Shown here piece after piece: positions 34,706 to 44,957 of a stretch of 64,000 bases of DNA. The first letter of the stretch is position 1. Each line of letters begins with the position of its first letter. The translations under genes were made by a program, and so were the position numbers. Under the pieces are notes generated by a model. It worked only from the letters and a program-made list of their open reading frames with translations. It did not search any database and had not been told where the DNA came from. Origin of the DNA: Antribacter gilvus. GTDB lineage: Bacteria > Actinomycetota > Actinomycetes > Actinomycetales > Cellulomonadaceae. The stretch is from assembly GCF_003946865.1 (NCBI RefSeq), contig NZ_QXTH01000013.1, positions 79,468 to 143,467 of the forward strand, read 5' to 3'.

Positions 34706-36021
34706 GGGGTCTCCCCGGCGGCGCCGGTCCCGGCGCCGGAGGGTCCGGCAGCGGCCTGCCCGCGGGCAGGGTCGACGACCTGATGGTCGTGGGTGTCGGC
34801 GGGGACATCGGCATGTACGCACTGTGCCGTGCCTTCCACGAGCAGTACGGCGCCCCGGCGGTCGTCCTGTCCACGGTCGCGACGCGAGCCATGCAGGACT
34901 CGGCGATCGTGACCAACCTCGTGGACCCGGGCCTCGACGACACGGAGACGTTCCTCCGGTCGCTCGAGGGCGTCGCCGCCGAGCACCCCACCCGTCGCAA
35001 GATCCTGCTCACCAACGCGGACTGGTTCGTGCGGACCGTCGTCGAGAACCGGGAGCGCCTGGAGGCGGCCGGCTACCTCACGCCGTACCCGTCGCGCGAG
35101 GTGCTCGACGTGGTGAGCACCAAGGAGGGCTTCGCGCAGGTCTGCGACCAGCTCGGCATCCCGACGCCCCGCACCGTCGTGGTGGACGTGCCGACGCTGG
35201 TCGCGGCGGGCGGCCGGGCCGCGATCCCGGGCCTGCAGATGGACCTGGAGTTCCCCGTGGTGGCCAAGCCGTCGGACTCGGCGGCGTGGCACTACGTGGA
35301 CTTCCCGGGCAAGGCGAAGATCCACCACGTGGAGAGCCGGCCAGAGCTGGAGAAGCTGGTGGGCCACCTGGTCGACGCGGGTTTCCCCTCCACCCTGCTC
35401 GTCCAGGAGTTCATCCCGGGTGACGAGACGCAGATGCGGTCGCTGACCGCGTACCGCGACACCACGGGCACGGTCACGCTGCTCGCCACGGGCCGGGTGC
35501 TGCTCGAGGAGCACACGCCGGGCACGCTCGGCATCCCCGCGGCGATCCTGGTGGAGCCGTACGACGACGCGATGGAGGCCGCCACGCGGTTCCTCGACGC
35601 GACCGGCTACGTGGGCTTCGCGAACTTCGACTACAAGCTGGACCCCCGTACGGGCCGGCACGTGTACTTCGAGGTGAACCCGCGCATCGGGCGGAACAAC
35701 TACTACGTCACCGCGGGCGGGGCCAACGTGGCCCGCGTGCTCGTGGAGGACCAGGTGCTGGGCCGTCCGATCATGCCGGCGCGCGCGGTGCAGGAGGTCC
35801 TGTACTCGGTGGTGCCCTTCGGCCTGCTGATGAGGTACGTGCTGGACCCGGAGCTCCGGGACCGGCTGAAGGACCTCAAGGCGAAGGGCCGCGTGGTGAA
35901 CCCCCTCAAGTACGACGGGGACGGCGGGCTCAAGCGCCGCCTCATCGTCGAGGGCATCACGCAGAACTACCGCCGCAAGTACGCGCAGTACTACCCGGCG
36001 CCGACGGCGACGGGCCACTGA
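34702..36021 (+). CDS. ATP-grasp ligase, D-aspartate-ligase-like
   Basis: A 439-residue ATP-grasp enzyme. After a Gly-rich N-terminus of ~20 residues comes VVGVGGDIGMYALCRAFHEQYG, then FPVVAKPSDSAAWHYVDFPGK (ATP-binding lysine, quoted in part), LLVQEFIPGDETQMRSL, and the Mg-binding FEVNPRIGRNNYYVTAGG. The layout recalls the D-aspartate ligase that adds D-Asp to the stem-peptide lysine in Lys-D-Asp type walls, which occur in Micrococcales. I infer that role; another carboxylate-amine ligase is possible. The GTG overlaps the gnd stop by 4 nt (GTGA), so it is co-translated with gnd although no metabolic link is obvious. Confidence 0.75.
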   Translation: MRGLPGGAGPGAGGSGSGLPAGRVDDLMVVGVGGDIGMYALCRAFHEQYGAPAVVLSTVATRAMQDSAIVTNLVDPGLDDTETFLRSLEGVAAEHPTRRKILLTNADWFVRTVVENRERLEAAGYLTPYPSREVLDVVSTKEGFAQVCDQLGIPTPRTVVVDVPTLVAAGGRAAIPGLQMDLEFPVVAKPSDSAAWHYVDFPGKAKIHHVESRPELEKLVGHLVDAGFPSTLLVQEFIPGDETQMRSLTAYRDTTGTVTLLATGRVLLEEHTPGTLGIPAAILVEPYDDAMEAATRFLDATGYVGFANFDYKLDPRTGRHVYFEVNPRIGRNNYYVTAGGANVARVLVEDQVLGRPIMPARAVQEVLYSVVPFGLLMRYVLDPELRDRLKDLKAKGRVVNPLKYDGDGGLKRRLIVEGITQNYRRKYAQYYPAPTATGH

Positions 36022-36030
36022 GGTCGCTGC

Positions 36031-36079
36031 CCGACGGCGGGCCGGCCGCCTCCGCGTGAGGCGACCGGCCCGCCGTCGG
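36031..36079. terminator. Nested hairpin after the ATP-grasp gene
   Basis: The 15-nt arm 36031-36045 is perfectly complementary to 36065-36079, with an inner stem in the loop (CGCCTC with GAGGCG). A second, looser inverted repeat follows (AACAACCTT at 36090-36098 and AAGGTTGTT at 36129-36137). They lie 10 bp after the stop and probably terminate the gnd operon. Confidence 0.8.
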
Positions 36080-36153
36080 CCGGGCCGAGAACAACCTTCC
36101 GCTCGCTCCGGGGGCACGTAGCCTGCACAAGGTTGTTCCGGGGCCGGCCCCGC

Positions 36154-36184
36154 TGGACCCTCGACCAGGTCGAGCCCCCAGGCT
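36154..36184 (+). promoter_or_regulatory. MerR-type promoter/operator of the MFS remnant
   Basis: TGGACC (36154-36159) and CAGGCT (36179-36184) are separated by 19 bp. The spacer is filled by the near-palindrome CTCGACCAGGTCGAG. A 19-bp spacer with central dyad symmetry is characteristic of promoters activated by MerR-family proteins. The ATG at 36192 is 7 nt after the -10 box. A matching copy is at 36697-36727. Confidence 0.7.
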
Positions 36185-36191
36185 CGCGGTC

Positions 36192-36700
36192 ATGACGACC
36201 TTCCTCGCTGCCCGACGACGGACGCGCCCGCCCGGCGCCCGCGAAGCTCTCCCGGCGGCCCCCCTCACGTGGCTGGGCGCCGCCACGACCTCCCAGCTCG
36301 GCGACGTGGTCATCGGCTTCGCCGTCGGCTGGGCCGCGGCCGGTACGGCGGCGCGGCAGCGGGCCTGGTGCTCGCGGCCGGCAGCGTGCCGACCGTCGTC
36401 CTGCTGTTGCTCGGCGGCACCGTGGCCGACCGGTTCGGCGCCCGCCGCATCATGATCCTGGGCGATGCGACGATGCTCGCCGTCTTGGCAGGGCTCGCGG
36501 TCGTCGTGCTGGGGCACGGGGCGTCGCTGTGGCTCCTCGACGCGGCGAGCGTGGTCCGCGGGGCCCTGGGCGTGCTGGCCTCGGTGACCTCCGCCGGGTT
36601 CGCGGCAGGCGTCTGCGCGGCCGGCCTGCTGTCGTGCGCTGTCGCCGGGACCACTGCCCTGATGGGCCTGGCCGGGTCGGCGACCAAGCGGCCGGTGTGA
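36192..36700 (+). pseudogene. Decayed MFS transporter
   Basis: The first frame encodes PLTWLGAATTSQLGDVVIGFAVGW, quoted here as TWLGAATTSQLGDVVIG, a typical first MFS helix. Near 36340-36355 the frame shifts by one base, and the second frame continues with GLVLAAGSVPTVVLLLLGG, the MFS motif A GGTVADRFGARRIMI and two more helices. After VVRGALG the remainder jumps to terminal-helix-like VAGTTALMGLAG, so most of the protein is deleted. A normal MFS exporter has ~400 residues; about 160 remain. Its promoter is still intact, so a short transcript may be made. Confidence 0.75.
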
Positions 36701-36727
36701 CCCTCGACCAGGTCGAGGGCTCAGAAT
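36697..36727 (+). promoter_or_regulatory. Second MerR-type promoter/operator
   Basis: GTGACC (36697-36702) and CAGAAT (36722-36727) flank a 19-bp spacer containing the same dyad, CTCGACCAGGTCGAG, as the promoter at 36154. A 19-bp direct repeat (36156-36174 and 36699-36717) covers both. The ATG at 36735 is 7 nt after the -10 box. Confidence 0.7.
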
Positions 36728-36734
36728 CAGGTCC

Positions 36735-36970
36735 ATGTCTGAGCGGTGCGCCTGAGCGACCACCGCGTCGACGTCGTCCAACCCGCCACGCCCGGTGCGG
36801 TCGTGTTCGACCGCGCCTACCTCCTCCAGGCGCTCGCCGCGTCAGGGGGCGACGAGGTGGCGCTGTCGCTCGACGCGGCGCGCGGCGCGCTGACGGTGGC
36901 GCGCCGGGACCGCCCCGAAGACCGGAGCCTGCTCATGCCCGTGCGGCTTGGATCCGCGGGATCGCGCTGA
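36735..36970 (+). pseudogene. Remnant of a MerR/DnaN-like regulator
   Basis: The leaderless-type ATG at 36735 opens only six codons (MSERCA) before a stop. In another frame, from about 36746 to 36970, the sequence VVFDRAYLLQALAAS...LSLD...SLLMPVRL matches the C-terminal part of the sliding-clamp-like domain found in actinobacterial proteins annotated as MerR-type regulators fused to a DNA polymerase III beta-like domain. The central ~250 codons are missing. Together with the MFS remnant and the paired MerR-type promoters, it suggests a former regulator-exporter pair lost by deletion. Confidence 0.6.
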
Positions 36971-36986
36971 GACCCGGGCAAACAAA

Positions 36987-37010
36987 AGCGGCCTCCCGAA
37001 GGAGGCCGCT
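36987..37010 (+). terminator. Intrinsic-type terminator
   Basis: AGCGGCCTCC (36987-36996) pairs perfectly with GGAGGCCGCT (37001-37010) around a CGAA loop and is preceded by an A-rich run. It closes the decayed regulator. The 160 bp after it, up to the NYN gene, show no gene I can support. Confidence 0.75.
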
Positions 37011-37170
37011 GGGTCCAGGGCCGTTACTCCCTGGGGTGGTATGCACCGACGATAGTCGCGGCGGGCCGGGATGTCTAGGGCAGGCGGCATGGGTGCGCCT
37101 CCTATAGCCTCCTTGGGGGTGGCTGGCCAACAGGCTGATCGCCAAGGACTCGAACGAGAGTGTGGGGCGA

Positions 37171-37791
37171 GTGACCGGCCGGAACCTCATCGCGTACATC
37201 GATGGCTTCAACCTCTACCACGGCCTGCACGAGGTCACCCGGCGCAGGAAGTTGTGGTTGGACGTCGTGGACCTCACGCGCCGGCTCCGACCCCGTAGCC
37301 GGCTCGTCCAGGTGAAGTACTTCACCGCGCACGTCCTGGATCAGCCAGCCGCGCTGTCGCGCCAGGAGAACTACCTCAATGCGCTTCGGGCGCAGAACCC
37401 CGGGCTTCTCACCATCACTCTCGGCCGCTACCAGAAGCGAATGGTCGCGTGCCGGTCGTGCGGACACGTTCGGCCCCATTACGAGGAAAAGCAGACTGAC
37501 GTCAATATCGCGACGGAGATCGTGGCTGATGCCCTCGCGGGACGGTGTCAGGACGCACTGATCATCAGCGCCGACAGTGACCTGGTGCCGGCCGTGACAA
37601 TGGCGCAGAGACTTCCCGGCTACTTTGCCGTTGCCGCGTTCCCGCCGGGGCGACACTCGAACGACCTGAAGCGCCTCATGCCTGCGTCGTTCGGGATCCA
37701 CCTGCCACGAATCGCCCAGGCTCAGCTTCCCTCTGTCGTGAAGGACCAGGAGAGTGGAACCCTCTATGCCAGACCGCCCTACTGGACCTGA
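37171..37791 (+). CDS. NYN-domain (PIN-like) RNase with zinc-ribbon pair
   Basis: A 206-residue protein of the NYN/LabA-like (DUF88) group, metal-dependent PIN-fold nucleases acting on RNA. The acidic residues are visible: Asp11 in YIDGFNLY, Asp110 in KQTDVNIAT, and Asp135/Asp137 in ISADSDLVPAV. CRSCG (Cys94, Cys97) adds a possible zinc site. Two GTG starts compete (37162 and 37171); the second places the first strand as in the family. Codon use has more A/T-ending codons than the neighbours and it follows a patch of gene decay, both hints of horizontal origin. It overlaps the next gene by 26 bp. Target unknown. Confidence 0.85.
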   Translation: MTGRNLIAYIDGFNLYHGLHEVTRRRKLWLDVVDLTRRLRPRSRLVQVKYFTAHVLDQPAALSRQENYLNALRAQNPGLLTITLGRYQKRMVACRSCGHVRPHYEEKQTDVNIATEIVADALAGRCQDALIISADSDLVPAVTMAQRLPGYFAVAAFPPGRHSNDLKRLMPASFGIHLPRIAQAQLPSVVKDQESGTLYARPPYWT

Positions 37792-38473
37792 GAGCATCGG
37801 CCCGGTGCTCGTCGTCGGTGCCGGCGGGTTCGTCGGCGGGCACGTCGTGCGCGGCCTCGCCGCGAGCGGCCGGGTCGTCCTGGCCGCCTCGCGGCGCAGG
37901 CTGCCCGACGCCCTGGGGCCCCCGCGGGTGCACCACGTCGCCTACGGCGAGCTGCCAGGGCTGCCCGAGGCCGTGCGCGAGACGTGCGCGGCCTCGGGTC
38001 TCGCCCTGCCGGGTGCCGCGGTCGTCTCGATCGGCGGCTGGCAGAAGGGCGCCGCAGTGCTGGAGCTCGACCCCGTGGTGTGGCGGGAGACGCTGGCCAG
38101 CCACCTCACGGCGCACCTCGACGCCGCGCGCGTCGTCGTGCCGCTGCTGGCCTCCGCCGCGATGCCCGGCGGTGCGCCGTACGTGGTGCTGAACGGCGCG
38201 GCGTCCTACCAGGCGATGGCCGGGTCCGGCGCCATCAGCGTCACCGGGGCCGGGCTCTCGATGCTCGTGCGCGTGCTGCGCCAGGAGCAGGACGAGCTCG
38301 GCACCGCCCGGGGCGTCCGCTTCCACGAGCTCGTCATCGACGACGCCGTGGCCGAGGACGACCGGAACGAGTCGCCGGAGCGCACCGTGGACCCCGCCCG
38401 GGTGGCTCAGGCGGTCGGCGAGCTGGTCGACCGGCCGGGCGCGGACGCCGTCGTGCACCTCGGCGGGTCGTGA
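37766..38473 (+). CDS. SDR-like NAD(P)-binding protein
   Basis: A 235-residue Rossmann-fold protein with GPVLVVGAGGFVGGHVVRGL at the N-terminus, AAVVSIGGWQKG in the middle and YVVLNGAASYQAM in the place of the usual YxxxK region. It resembles short-chain dehydrogenase/reductase-like proteins but lacks an obvious catalytic Tyr-Lys pair, so a binding or regulatory role is possible. The ATG at 37766 has AGGAGAG upstream inside the NYN gene; overlap with that gene is 26 bp. A later start near 37804 is possible. I do not recognise a specific substrate. Confidence 0.75.
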   Translation: MPDRPTGPESIGPVLVVGAGGFVGGHVVRGLAASGRVVLAASRRRLPDALGPPRVHHVAYGELPGLPEAVRETCAASGLALPGAAVVSIGGWQKGAAVLELDPVVWRETLASHLTAHLDAARVVVPLLASAAMPGGAPYVVLNGAASYQAMAGSGAISVTGAGLSMLVRVLRQEQDELGTARGVRFHELVIDDAVAEDDRNESPERTVDPARVAQAVGELVDRPGADAVVHLGGS

Positions 38474-38542
38474 GCCGCCACGCCGTGTGACCTTGGTCTC
38501 TGGGGGCCCGGGCCGCGGCGGGCCGCCGGTAATCTGGGGATC

Positions 38543-39586
38543 GTGACCCTCGCTCAGAACGACGTCGCCACCCGCACCCTCGCGGGAGTCCGGCCCGTCG
38601 TACCTGCCGACCGGCTCGTGGCCGACCTCGTCCCGCCGCCGCACTTCGCCGACGCGCGCTTCGCGACCTACCGGGCCAACCCGGCCTACCCGAGCCAGGC
38701 GAGCACCCTCACCCGGCTCGAAGCGGTCGCGGCCGAGATCTCCGCCCCGCGCCGCGGGCTGTTCGGACGGCGCAAGGCCGCACCCGCGGTGTACCTCGAC
38801 GGCGGCTTCGGGGTGGGCAAGACCCACCTCCTCACCTCCCTCACGCACGCCGTGCGCGCGGCCCTCGGCGCCGACGCCGCCGCGTACGGCACGTTCGTCG
38901 AGTACACCAACCTCGTCGGCGCGCTCGGCTTCCACCCCACCGTCGAGGCGCTCGCCGCCAAGAAGCTCGTCTGCATCGACGAGTTCGAGCTCGACGACGC
39001 CGGGGACACCACCCTCATGTCGCGCCTCCTGCGCGAGCTCGCCGACCGCGGCGTCGCCCTCGCCGCCACCTCCAACACCCTCCCCGACGCGCTCGGCGAG
39101 GGCCGCTTCGCCGCCCAGGACTTCCAGCGGGAGATCACGGCGCTCGCGGACCGGTTCGAGGTCATGCGGGTGGACGGCGAGGACTACCGGCACCGGGCGG
39201 TGGTGACGGACGCGGCGCCGCTCGACGAGGAGGCGGTGACCGCCGCGGCCGCGACCCGCCCCGACGCCACCCTCGACCGGTTCGACGACGTCCTCGCGCA
39301 CCTCGCGACGGTGCACCCCAGCCGGTACGGCGCGATGCTCGACGGCATCGGCCTCGTCGCGCTCACCGACGTCCACCCGGTGACCCGCCAGGAGGTCGCG
39401 CTCCGCCTCGTGGTGCTCGTGGACCGCCTGTACGACCGTGACGTGCCCGTCCTGCTGGCGGGCCAGGGCTCGGCCGGGGTCTTCACCGACGAGATGCTCC
39501 GGGGCGGCTACCGCAAGAAGTACTACCGGGCGCTCTCGCGGCTCGGTGCCCTGGCGGAGGACGGCCGCCACCTCGCCCAGGCCTGA
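38543..39586 (+). CDS. zapE: Cell division protein ZapE (AFG1-like ATPase)
   Basis: A 347-residue P-loop ATPase of the AFG1/ZapE family. Walker A is YLDGGFGVGKTHLL, Walker B is LVCIDEFELDD, and sensor-like ATSNTLPDAL and FQREITALADRFEVMRVDGEDY (in part) follow, all typical. In E. coli ZapE binds FtsZ at the constriction site under stress; in actinobacteria the role is less studied. The GTG at 38543 lies exactly 7 nt after TAATCT (38530-38535), pointing to a leaderless mRNA. The stop TGA abuts the complement stop of PPK2 in TGATCA, with no base between the convergent genes. Confidence 0.93.
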   Translation: MTLAQNDVATRTLAGVRPVVPADRLVADLVPPPHFADARFATYRANPAYPSQASTLTRLEAVAAEISAPRRGLFGRRKAAPAVYLDGGFGVGKTHLLTSLTHAVRAALGADAAAYGTFVEYTNLVGALGFHPTVEALAAKKLVCIDEFELDDAGDTTLMSRLLRELADRGVALAATSNTLPDALGEGRFAAQDFQREITALADRFEVMRVDGEDYRHRAVVTDAAPLDEEAVTAAAATRPDATLDRFDDVLAHLATVHPSRYGAMLDGIGLVALTDVHPVTRQEVALRLVVLVDRLYDRDVPVLLAGQGSAGVFTDEMLRGGYRKKYYRALSRLGALAEDGRHLAQA

Positions 39587-40456
39587 TCAGGCCGCCGCGA
39601 GCCGGGCCTTCTCCGCCTCGACGTCGAAGTCGGCGGGCGGCCAGCCGAGGCCCAGGCCACGCAGCGCGCCGAGCAGCAGCTCGGTGACGGCGAGGCGGGC
39701 GTACCACTTCTTGTCGGCGGGCACCACGTACCAGGGCGCCTCCGGCGTGGAGGTGCGGTCGAGCATCTCCTGGTAGGCGGCGACGTAGTCGCCGTACCGC
39801 CGGTGCACGTCCACGTCGCCCGGGTTGTACTTCCAGTGCTTGTCGGGGCGCTCCAGCCGCTCGGCGAGGCGCGCCTTCTGCTCGGCTGCCGAGACCATCA
39901 GCGCCACCTTGACGATCGCGGTGCCGCGCCCGGCGATCTCCTTCTCGAACGCGACGAGCTCGTCGTAGTGGCCCCGCCACTCGTCCTCGGGCTCCAGCCC
40001 GTCCACACGGACCACCAGGACCTGCTCGTGGTGCGACCGGTCGAAGACGCCGAGGTAGCCCGGCCGAGGCAGCGCGTTCCGCACCCGCCAGAGATAGCCG
40101 TGGGCGCGCTCCTCCTCGGTAGGCACACCGAAACCGCGGTGCTCCACGCCCTGCGGGTCCACGAGGCCTACGACGTGCCGCACGATCCCGCCCTTGCCCG
40201 ACGTGTCGAGACCCTGCAGGACGAGGAGCGCCGAGCGGTCTCCGCCGGACCGGCCGTGGGCGAAGAGCCGCTCCTGCAGGTCGGCCAGCTCCTCGGCGCG
40301 GCCGGCCACCAGGGCCGTGCCCTCCGTCTTGCGGCCGGACCATCCCGGCGCCGCGTCGCAGTCGAGCGCGGCGAGCGACGTGCCGGGCACCCAGCGCAGG
40401 GCGTCCTGCGGGGCGGTGTCCCAGTGCTGTTCGAGCTCTTCCGGAATGGCGGCCAT
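39587..40456 (-). CDS. ppk2: Polyphosphate kinase 2 family protein
   Basis: A 289-residue PPK2-fold enzyme that moves phosphate between polyphosphate and nucleotides. Walker A is LVLQGLDTSGKGG, followed by HVVGLVDPQGVEHRGFGVP, the lid DRSHHEQVLVVRV with Walker B-like residues, and KHWKYNPGDVDVHRRYGDY. Single-domain PPK2 members of this length usually phosphorylate AMP or ADP using polyP; which class this is cannot be told by eye. The ATG at 40456 has TAGGCT 8 nt upstream. It is convergent with zapE, stop to stop. Confidence 0.92.
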   Translation of the reverse strand: MAAIPEELEQHWDTAPQDALRWVPGTSLAALDCDAAPGWSGRKTEGTALVAGRAEELADLQERLFAHGRSGGDRSALLVLQGLDTSGKGGIVRHVVGLVDPQGVEHRGFGVPTEEERAHGYLWRVRNALPRPGYLGVFDRSHHEQVLVVRVDGLEPEDEWRGHYDELVAFEKEIAGRGTAIVKVALMVSAAEQKARLAERLERPDKHWKYNPGDVDVHRRYGDYVAAYQEMLDRTSTPEAPWYVVPADKKWYARLAVTELLLGALRGLGLGWPPADFDVEAEKARLAAA

Positions 40457-40482
40457 GGACCCAGAGCCTAGTGAGCGGAGCG

Positions 40483-42345
40483 TCAGTCCGCGCGGAGGAC
40501 GGCGGCCATGCGCGGCGGGATCGTGAGCGTGTCGCCCACGAGCCGGGTCGCGCCCGGCTCCCACGCCGCGATCAGGCGGAACGCGGCCGGGGCCGGGGCC
40601 TGCAGGTCGTTCTCGGCGGGTCGCAGGAGGGTGCGCAGGCGCACCGCGGCGAGCCCGCTCCCCGCGTTGACGATCAGCGCGCCCTTGCCCCGCAGTGCCG
40701 CCACGACGGTGTTGTCGGCCGACGCCCGGATCTCCATGGGCAGGTCCATCTCGTCCGACGTGTCGTGGCGCAGCTTGAGGAGGTGGTGGGCCCAGGCGGC
40801 GAGCCGCCGGTCGCGGTCCGTCCGGGCCACGACGGGGACGTGCCTCGTGTCGAGCACGAGGGGTGTCCCGGCGAGCACCGAGCAGGCGAGCAGGCTGGCC
40901 CGGGAGTCCAGGTCCTCGAGGTCGAGCAGCGGACGGTCGCCGTCGTGGTCGGCCCAGGGCGTGGTGTGCACCGCCCCGGGGAGCCGCGTGATGTTCTCGA
41001 CCACGGTGGCGCCCGCCCTGCGGTCGCTCCGCTGGGTCCGGCGGGCAGCCGGCGCCTGGCGCACCGCCCGCCGCACGGACGGGTGCACCTGGTCCGCGAG
41101 GAGGCGGAGGTCGTCGATGTCGCGCGGGTCGCCGGGGGCCGTGAGCATCCGGTGCACCACCGTGGCGAGGCGGTCGCTGCGGCCGGGGCCGTCCACGAGC
41201 AGGGCGAACCGGCGCTGGCGTTCCTCGCCCATGGAGACCACGGTGTCGGCGAGCTCCCCGAGGAACGGGATCTGGGCGCGGTCGGTCAGCGCCTCCACGT
41301 CGAGGACCAGGCCGTCCACGTGATACTCGCGGAACCAGTGCTTGGCGTCGTCGAGCAGGAAGTCGCGCACGCCGCGGCTGCCGCTGCCGTCGAGGTTGAA
41401 GCGGGGTGCCGCGTGGCTCCCGCCGTCGGTCCGGAAGGTGGGCGCGGACGGCGTCGTGCCCCGGCCGCTCACGACCGGGATCTGCCCGGTGCGCGGGCGT
41501 ACCAGGGGGATCTGGCCGGTGCGGGGCCGCATGGCGGCCACCCGGTCCGACGCCGGCCCCGCACCCGGGCGGTACGTCCCACCACGGGAGCGGGACCGCA
41601 CGGGCGAGGGGGAGCCGACGGCGTACGGGCCGAACACGTCGAGGCCGACACCCGCCGCGGCGGCCCACCGGTAGGGGATGTCGAGGACGACGGCGAGGCC
41701 CGCGGCGTGCGCGGTGTCCACGAAGCGCTGCAGCGCGCGGGGCCCGCCGTACGGCTCGTGCACGGAGTAGAGTCGCACGCCTTTGGCGGCGCCCTCGTCC
41801 GGGTCGAACGCGCACACGGGGGAGAGCTCGACGCCCTGGATGCCGAGGTCGGCGACGGACCGCAGGTGCCGCGTCGCCGCATCCAGGGTGCCCTCGCGGG
41901 TGAAGGTCGCGACGTCGAGCCGGAGGACCACGCCGGAACCCAGGTCCGGCGGCGTCCACTCGTCGTCGGACCAGTCGAAGGCCGGGTCGAACACGCGGGT
42001 GGGTCCGTGGATCCCGTCCGGGAGCCAGACGCTGCGCGGGTCGGTCAGCAGGTCGCCGCCGTCGATCGAGTAGCCGTAGGGCGTGCCGGCGGCCAGCTCG
42101 CCGTCGGCCCCCCAGTACCCGGGGAGCGTGGCGCCGACGAGGCGCAGGGGGAGCCGTTCCTCGCCGCCGTCGGACTGGGGGAGGACCACCTCGATGATCC
42201 TGGCCCGGGGTGCCCACACCACAGGCCTGGGACCTGGCACGGGGATGTCGGGTCCCGGCAGGGGTGGTGGCGTCGACCCGGCGGCACGGGGGCGCATGCC
42301 CGCCCCGCTCGCGGGTCCTCCGGCGCCGTTCCTCGGTCCGGTCAC
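40483..42345 (-). CDS. Degenerate GH13 protein, TreZ-like
   Basis: A 620-residue protein resembling malto-oligosyltrehalose trehalohydrolase: an N-terminal CBM48-like domain (TPYGYSIDGGDLLTDPRSVW), then a barrel with VEDGWEL-type landmarks such as SVHEPYGGPRALQRFVDTAH. The GH13 motifs are damaged. Region I reads DIPYRW instead of DVVYNH (222-227). Region II is DGLVLDVEA, keeping the Asp (349) but with Val in place of the invariant Arg. The acid Glu region reads LLVDGPGR; region IV keeps HD. A low-complexity insert at ~245-315 contains RPRTGQIP twice. It is probably inactive or altered. GTG 42345 lies 7 nt after TAGGCT. It is adjacent to glgX. Confidence 0.75.
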   Translation of the reverse strand: MTGPRNGAGGPASGAGMRPRAAGSTPPPLPGPDIPVPGPRPVVWAPRARIIEVVLPQSDGGEERLPLRLVGATLPGYWGADGELAAGTPYGYSIDGGDLLTDPRSVWLPDGIHGPTRVFDPAFDWSDDEWTPPDLGSGVVLRLDVATFTREGTLDAATRHLRSVADLGIQGVELSPVCAFDPDEGAAKGVRLYSVHEPYGGPRALQRFVDTAHAAGLAVVLDIPYRWAAAAGVGLDVFGPYAVGSPSPVRSRSRGGTYRPGAGPASDRVAAMRPRTGQIPLVRPRTGQIPVVSGRGTTPSAPTFRTDGGSHAAPRFNLDGSGSRGVRDFLLDDAKHWFREYHVDGLVLDVEALTDRAQIPFLGELADTVVSMGEERQRRFALLVDGPGRSDRLATVVHRMLTAPGDPRDIDDLRLLADQVHPSVRRAVRQAPAARRTQRSDRRAGATVVENITRLPGAVHTTPWADHDGDRPLLDLEDLDSRASLLACSVLAGTPLVLDTRHVPVVARTDRDRRLAAWAHHLLKLRHDTSDEMDLPMEIRASADNTVVAALRGKGALIVNAGSGLAAVRLRTLLRPAENDLQAPAPAAFRLIAAWEPGATRLVGDTLTIPPRMAAVLRAD

Positions 42346-42355
42346 GCCGGACAGC

Positions 42356-44512
<2,157 letters not shown>

Positions 44513-44657
44513 GCCGTGCATCATCACACCGGCGGGCGCTCGCTGCTCGGCGACGGCACGGCGTGCCGGGGGCCCTTCACCCGATCGCCACGCGATCCTG
44601 GCCCGATCGGCGTGGCCTGCACCGGCGAGCCTCATGCACGGCTGGTAGATCTAGGAC

Positions 44658-44909
44658 ATGAGCACCGAAGAAGCGGACACCCCCGCAAGTACGACCACCA
44701 CCCGACCGCCGACCGACCGGGTCGACGAGTCGATCGCCTCCTACGCGCGCCTCGCACCCCCGCGCGTGATCCGGGCCGACGGCGCCCGTGGAGCAGTGCT
44801 GGGCGGAGGCGACGCCACCAAGGCGCCCCGCCGGCTCTCCGAGCAGCAGCTCGAACCGATCGAGGGCGCATCGAGCGGAGTCTCCTGGGACGACCCTGAA
44901 GAGCTGTGA
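44658..44909 (+). CDS. Small hypothetical protein
   Basis: An 83-residue hydrophilic protein with a Thr/Pro-rich N-terminus, RVDESIASYARLAPPRVIRAD in the centre and an acidic C-terminus (SSGVSWDDPEEL). I do not recognise it. It has no membrane segment, no cysteines and no known motif. The ATG at 44658 follows a TAGATC box by 6 nt, suggesting a leaderless transcript. It is divergent from glgX and followed by another small gene on the same strand. Confidence 0.65.
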   Translation: MSTEEADTPASTTTTRPPTDRVDESIASYARLAPPRVIRADGARGAVLGGGDATKAPRRLSEQQLEPIEGASSGVSWDDPEEL

Positions 44910-44957
44910 GGCGGGCAGAGCGGCTCACGCGGGCGGGCGGCGCGTAGCCTTGTCCGC

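Noticed and set aside
36047..36063. Similarity of the inner stem at 36047-36063 (CGCCTC...GAGGCG) to the dyad in the NACHT cassette repeats.
   Set aside because: Only the short palindromic hexamer is shared; flanks differ, and such hexamers are common in high-GC stems.
36735..36970. Annotating the 74-codon frame at 36746 as an intact small protein.
   Set aside because: It matches only the C-terminal end of a much larger clamp-like domain, lacks an RBS, and the promoter-proximal ATG is in another frame with an early stop, so a deletion remnant fits better.
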